NCBI GenBank assembly: GCA_034433305.1
Contig: DAOUAM010000060.1
Location: 1-45,833, forward strand
Direction of reading: 5' to 3'
Origin: DAOUAM01 sp034433305
GTDB taxonomy: Bacteria > Chloroflexota > Dehalococcoidia > Lucifugimonadales > DAOUAM01
Length of the DNA stretch: 45,833 nucleotides
In this document: one piece after another, positions 42,235-45,833 of the stretch
Layout of the letters: each line of letters opens with the position of its first letter
Position numbering within the stretch: position 1 is the stretch's first letter
The notes under the pieces: generated by a model
The model's database searches: none
What the model was told of the DNA's origin: nothing
The model's input: only the letters and a program-made list of their open reading frames with translations
Made by a program: the position numbers and the translations under genes

Positions 42235-42793
42235 ATTCCTTGTGCCTCTGGCCTGGGGCGTGTTCGCCTATCTGGCAGGCTCCATCACCTGGGGCGACAT
42301 TATCGCGCGGCTGTACGGCGTGGACATCCGGGCCGTGGGCAACCGCAATCCAGGAGCAGCCAACGTGTACCGCTGCGTAGGCCCCATCCAGGGCATCGCC
42401 GTCTTTCTGGCCGACGTGCTGACGGGGTTTGTAGTGGTGCTGCCGGCCAGCGGGCTGCCTGCGCCCGAGGTCACGCGGCTGGTGGCCTCGGTCATGGTGC
42501 TGGTGGGTACCGCCTTCTCCGTGTTCTGGGGCTTTCGAGGGGGCACCGGCCTGGCCAAGGCCATGGGCGCTGCCATGGCCATCAACCCGGCCGGCTTCTT
42601 CATTGGAGCGCCGCTGGGCATACTCATCGTGTGGAAGTTCCACAATCCTGGCTGGGGCGGAGGCGTTGTGATGGGCATCACCGCCCTGGCCTCGGCCCTG
42701 CTGTATGGCGACCTGGCCGGCTTGGGCAACGTCCTGCTGCTGTCGGCACTGGTGTTCCTGAGGTCCAGGGTGCAGTACCGCCGCACAGGCTAG
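42227..42793 (+). CDS. divergent PlsY-like membrane protein
   Basis: The 188-residue protein has about five membrane segments and the three-motif plan of PlsY, the acyl-phosphate:glycerol-3-phosphate acyltransferase of phospholipid synthesis. The motifs deviate. The S-G-N-x-G-A-T-N box reads G-N-R-N-P-G-A-A-N, D-x-x-K-G reads D-V-L-T-G, and G-G-K-G reads G-G-T-G. Loss of the conserved lysines may mean altered substrate or no acyltransferase activity. It starts inside the end of the nitroreductase gene. Confidence 0.8.
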   Translation: MAEFLVPLAWGVFAYLAGSITWGDIIARLYGVDIRAVGNRNPGAANVYRCVGPIQGIAVFLADVLTGFVVVLPASGLPAPEVTRLVASVMVLVGTAFSVFWGFRGGTGLAKAMGAAMAINPAGFFIGAPLGILIVWKFHNPGWGGGVVMGITALASALLYGDLAGLGNVLLLSALVFLRSRVQYRRTG

Positions 42794-42866
42794 GGCCGCG
42801 CCACCTGTCCGGGTCAGCTTTGTCCACAGGGACGTTGCCAGGGAGCGCGTGGACGGGGCGCGCCCG

Positions 42867-43991
42867 TCACCGTTGGGCATTCCGCGAGTTGTCCCGTATG
42901 GCTGCCTCCGTGCCTGGGTCGAAGGCGTGAATCCGGGACATGTCCAGGGCAAGCTCCATCTCCTGACCGGGCCGTGCCCGGGTCCTCGGGTCAACCCGCG
43001 CGAGGAACTGGTGCTCACCGCTCACCAGGTACAGGAAGACCTCGTTCCCCATAAGCTCTGTCACATCAACCTTCGCCCTGACCGTTGAGACTTCGATGCC
43101 TGGGGGCACCAGCGCCGCGTCGTGGATGTTTTCGGGGCGCAGGCCCAGTATGACACGCTGGCCGAGATAGGGCGCCAGTTGGCGGGCCTTGCTGATGGGC
43201 ACCAGCAGGCGAAAGCCGCCGCCGTCCAGGTACATTTCCTCCGGGTTGCCCGTGACGACGACGTGGAAGAAGTTCATGGATGGGCTGCCTATGAAGCCGG
43301 CTACGAAGAGATTGGACGGCTGCTCGTAAAGCTCCTGTGGCGCGCCCACCTGCTGCACGACGCCGGCCCGCATCACCACGATGCGCGTCGCCATGGTCAT
43401 GGCCTCCACCTGGTCGTGGGTAACGTAGATGAAGGTTGTCCCCAGGCGTCGGTGGAGCTTGATAAGCTCGGCGCGGGTCTGGACGCGCAGCTTGGCGTCC
43501 AGGTTGGACAGCGGCTCGTCCAGCAGAAAGACGGCAGGCTCCCGCACAATGGCCCGGCCCAGAGCCACGCGCTGCCTCTGGCCGCCGGACAGTTGCCGGG
43601 GCTTGCGCTTCAGCAGGTCCTCGATGCCCAGGATGCGGGCCGCCTCCACCACGCGCCTGCGCACCTCGTCCCTGGGCACCTTCCTCAGCGTGAGGCTGAA
43701 GGCCATGTTATCGAACACGGACATGTGGGGGTACAGGGCGTAGGACTGGAACACCATGGCTATGTCGCGGTCGCGGGGCGGCACGTGGGTCACCCGCCTG
43801 CCGCCGATGTATATGTCGCCCTCGGTGACCTCCTCCAGCCCGGCCAGCAGGCGCAGCGCCGTTGACTTGCCGCACCCCGACGGCCCGACCAGCACCAGGA
43901 ACTCCTGGTCTGGCACCGTCAGGTCCAGGTCTTTGACCGCTTCCACCGTGCCGAAGCGCTTGGTGACGTGCGAGTAAACCACTTCCGTCAC
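42867..43991 (-). CDS. CUT1-type sugar ABC transporter ATP-binding protein
   Basis: The 374-residue MalK/UgpC-like ATPase powers uptake. It shows Walker A G-P-S-G-C-G-K-S-T near 36-44, the Q-loop F-Q-S-Y-A-L-Y-P-H near 81-89, the signature L-S-G-G-Q-R-Q-R-V near 134-142, and Walker B L-L-D-E-P-L-S-N-L-D-A-K. The H-loop is V-T-H-D-Q. A C-terminal TOBE/regulatory domain covers about 240-360 with G-L-R-P-E-N. The GTG at 43991 follows GGGAGGAC; a longer frame that reads back through the permease gene is rejected. It follows the permease genes by 23 nt. The solute is unknown. Confidence 0.95.
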   Translation of the reverse strand: MTEVVYSHVTKRFGTVEAVKDLDLTVPDQEFLVLVGPSGCGKSTALRLLAGLEEVTEGDIYIGGRRVTHVPPRDRDIAMVFQSYALYPHMSVFDNMAFSLTLRKVPRDEVRRRVVEAARILGIEDLLKRKPRQLSGGQRQRVALGRAIVREPAVFLLDEPLSNLDAKLRVQTRAELIKLHRRLGTTFIYVTHDQVEAMTMATRIVVMRAGVVQQVGAPQELYEQPSNLFVAGFIGSPSMNFFHVVVTGNPEEMYLDGGGFRLLVPISKARQLAPYLGQRVILGLRPENIHDAALVPPGIEVSTVRAKVDVTELMGNEVFLYLVSGEHQFLARVDPRTRARPGQEMELALDMSRIHAFDPGTEAAIRDNSRNAQR

Positions 43992-44014
43992 AGGTGTCCT
44001 CCCGGTCTGGCGGC

Positions 44015-44923
44015 TCAGCCCTTTACCGAGCCTGCCAGTATGCCCTGGACAAAGTAGCGCTGCAGGGCGAAAAAGATGGCCAGCGGCAGCGACATGGAGA
44101 TGAACGCGGCGGCGGTGAGCAGGTGCTTGTCCGCGGCGAACCGGCCCACCAGGTTGCTTATAATCAGCGTCATGGGCGCACGCTCCGGGGACTCGCTCAG
44201 GTACACCAGGGCCACCAGCAGGTCGTTCCACACCCACATGAACTGGAAGATGGCGAGGGACGCCAGGGCCGGGACGGACAGCGGCAGCACGATCCTGAAG
44301 AACGTCCCCAGGTCCGAGGCGCCGTCCAGGTGGGCTGACTCCAGCAGGTCCCTGGGCAGCGCCCCGAAGAAGTTGCGCAGCAGGAATATGGCGAAGGGCA
44401 GGCCGTAAGCGGTGTGGGCCAGCCAGACCGCCGGGAAGGTGCCTGTGAGCCCCAGCGTGGTGAACAGCCGCAGCACGGGTACCAGGGTCATCTGTATCGG
44501 GACCACCAGCAGGCCGACCACCAGCAGGAACAGGACATCCCTGCCCGGGAAGCGCATCCAGGCGAAGGCGTAGGCGGCGAAGGCGGCCACCAGGACGGGG
44601 ACTGCTGTGCCAGGTATGGCAATGGACAGGCTGTTGAAGAAGCCCCTGGCCATGTTCTCCTGGGCCAGCACCTCGGCATAGTTCTGCACGGTGAAGGTGA
44701 AAGGAGGCGTGAAGGCGTCCCACCAGCCAGAGGCATTGATGGCCTGCCTTGGACGGAAGGAGTTGACCAGCAGGGCCAGCGTCGGCAGCATCCAGAGCAG
44801 CGCGGCGCCTATGACGGCCAGATGCACCGGGCCGCGTGCGACGGCCAGGCTGAGGCGTTCTCCCAGGCCAGCCGGGCCGGGGCGGGCCAGCCGTTTTGCC
44901 TGTGCAATGCTGGAGTCGGCCAT
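44015..44923 (-). CDS. carbohydrate ABC transporter permease (MalG-like)
   Basis: The 302-residue inner-membrane subunit has six membrane segments and the cytoplasmic coupling motif E-S-A-H-L-D-G-A-S-D-L-G-T-F near 200-213 (EAA loop), typical of the MalG/second-permease type with a basic N-terminal tail before the first helix. Its ATG at 44923 overlaps the upstream permease stop by 1 nt (TGATG), so both are translated together. It pairs with the other permease and the downstream ATPase. Confidence 0.95.
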   Translation of the reverse strand: MADSSIAQAKRLARPGPAGLGERLSLAVARGPVHLAVIGAALLWMLPTLALLVNSFRPRQAINASGWWDAFTPPFTFTVQNYAEVLAQENMARGFFNSLSIAIPGTAVPVLVAAFAAYAFAWMRFPGRDVLFLLVVGLLVVPIQMTLVPVLRLFTTLGLTGTFPAVWLAHTAYGLPFAIFLLRNFFGALPRDLLESAHLDGASDLGTFFRIVLPLSVPALASLAIFQFMWVWNDLLVALVYLSESPERAPMTLIISNLVGRFAADKHLLTAAAFISMSLPLAIFFALQRYFVQGILAGSVKG

Positions 44924-45795
44924 CAGCCCCCCTCTCCACGCAGAAAACGGCGTACGTTGGCGATCATGGCGGGCAGTATGGTCAGGAACAGGACCACAGC
45001 CAGGGCGCTGGCCCGTCCGAAGTCCAGCGAAATGAACATCTCCCGCCACATGCGCGTGGCTATAACGTCCGTGTCGAAGCGGCCGCCGGTCATAATGAAC
45101 ACCAGGTCAAAGACCTTCAGCGCGTTGATGACCAGCGTCACCGCCACCACAGTGATGGTGGGCCAGAGCATGGGGACCAGCACGCGGCGGAAAATCTGGG
45201 ACTCGCTGGCCCCGTCCACTCGGGCTGCTTCCATGACTTCGGTGGGGATGCCCTTCAGGCCGGCGGACAGGACTACCATGGCGAAGCCTGTCCACATCCA
45301 CACCCCGGCCATTATGAGGGCGTAGTTGTTGAAAGTCCTGTTGGTAAGCCAGGCGATGGGCGTGCCCCCCAGGGCCGTCAGCACGGCGTTGACTGTCCCC
45401 GTCTGGGTGAAGCCGGGCGCGGCAGGCTGGTACTGGTACATGAACGTCCATATGACGCCAGCGGCCACGAACGACACGGCCATGGGAATGAAAATGACTG
45501 CCTTGGCGACCGCCTCATACGGGACGCGCTCGGTGAGGACTGCCAGCACCAGCCCCAGGCCCACCGTCAGGGAGGTGAACAGAAAGACCCACAGCAGGTT
45601 GTTCCGGAGGACTATCAGCGTGTCCCTCTGAGTGAAGATGGCTTTATAGTTTTCCAGGCCCAGGAACGCGCTGGAGTCAGCGTTCATGAAGCTGAGGACG
45701 CTGGTCCTGACCACGGGATAGACCAGGAAGGCCCCGAGGCACAGGAGGGCTGGCGCGAGCCAGGCCCAGGCTATGGCACGGCTTCTGCCCGTCAT
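44923..45795 (-). CDS. carbohydrate ABC transporter permease (MalF-like)
   Basis: The 290-residue permease has six membrane segments, W-A-W-L-A-P-A-L-L near the start and the coupling motif E-V-M-E-A-A-R-V-D-G-A-S-E-S-Q-I-F near 185-201. It has the MalF/UgpA layout of CUT1 sugar importers. The ATG at 45795 is used; a TTG at 45801 is possible. The periplasmic-type solute-binding protein gene, usually first in such operons, is not in the window and would lie beyond its right edge. Confidence 0.93.
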   Translation of the reverse strand: MTGRSRAIAWAWLAPALLCLGAFLVYPVVRTSVLSFMNADSSAFLGLENYKAIFTQRDTLIVLRNNLLWVFLFTSLTVGLGLVLAVLTERVPYEAVAKAVIFIPMAVSFVAAGVIWTFMYQYQPAAPGFTQTGTVNAVLTALGGTPIAWLTNRTFNNYALIMAGVWMWTGFAMVVLSAGLKGIPTEVMEAARVDGASESQIFRRVLVPMLWPTITVVAVTLVINALKVFDLVFIMTGGRFDTDVIATRMWREMFISLDFGRASALAVVLFLTILPAMIANVRRFLRGEGG

Positions 45796-45833
45796 CGGCA
45801 ATCTCGCAGGCGGGCAGGGCGGCCTGGCGACGC

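Noticed and set aside
42867..44939. A 690-residue version of the ABC ATPase reading back through the permease gene
   Set aside because: The extension is a shadow of the permease; GTG 43991 with GGGAGGAC gives the normal MalK-type N-terminus.

Overview
The window is a high-GC chromosomal segment (mid-60s % GC by eye) from a bacterium of the phylum Chloroflexota. The main evidence is the 16S rRNA gene on the minus strand. It contains perfect matches to the published Chloroflexi probe sites CFX1223 (plus-strand 1038-1057) and GNSB941 (1307-1323). Three traits suggest a Dehalococcoidia-like lineage, but this is inference: a 16S gene not followed by 23S, a division cluster without peptidoglycan genes, and a cobalamin-dependent ribonucleotide reductase.

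Left end (1-10 kb). A 16S gene forms its own transcription unit, with promoter, 31-nt processing stem and terminator. It is followed by tRNA-Ala(TGC) and then by what looks like the truncated tail of an accessory ATPase gene and a zinc-ribbon gene, not by 23S. Next come a TauE/SafE permease, a gamma-glutamyltransferase, a frameshifted RHS remnant, a small carboxymuconolactone-decarboxylase-family protein, an esterase, a zinc-finger anti-sigma factor, tRNA-Lys(TTT) and signal peptidase I.

Middle (10-31 kb). This holds an ECF sigma factor, a Fur/PerR-family repressor with a clear promoter, a DUF1800-DUF1501-NHL set, and a house-keeping block. The house-keeping genes are priA, rplS, trmD, a MogA/MoaB-like gene with an apparent ATC start, rsmH, ftsA, ftsZ, nrdR and nrdJ, then an M48 peptidase, a pdxA-family gene, proC, yggT and a DUF167 gene. 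ftsA and ftsZ lie directly after rsmH with none of the usual mur/mraY/ftsW/ftsI genes between them.

Right end (31-45.8 kb). Two tandem membrane glycosyltransferase-like proteins each carry an N-terminal double zinc ribbon with identical cysteine spacing. After them come two SDR-family genes, the first lacking its catalytic Tyr and Lys, and a biotin-protein ligase. Then follow an EamA transporter, an S9 peptidase, a deacetylase-type amidohydrolase, an F420-type nitroreductase overlapping a divergent PlsY-like protein, and a CUT1-type sugar ABC transporter (ATPase and two permeases) whose binding protein would lie beyond the right edge.

The items most worth following up are the zinc-ribbon/glycosyltransferase pair, the SDR pseudoenzyme beside an intact SDR, the isolated 16S unit with accessory-gene debris behind tRNA-Ala, and the DUF1800/DUF1501/NHL operon. 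No CRISPR array, intact transposase or prophage was seen.
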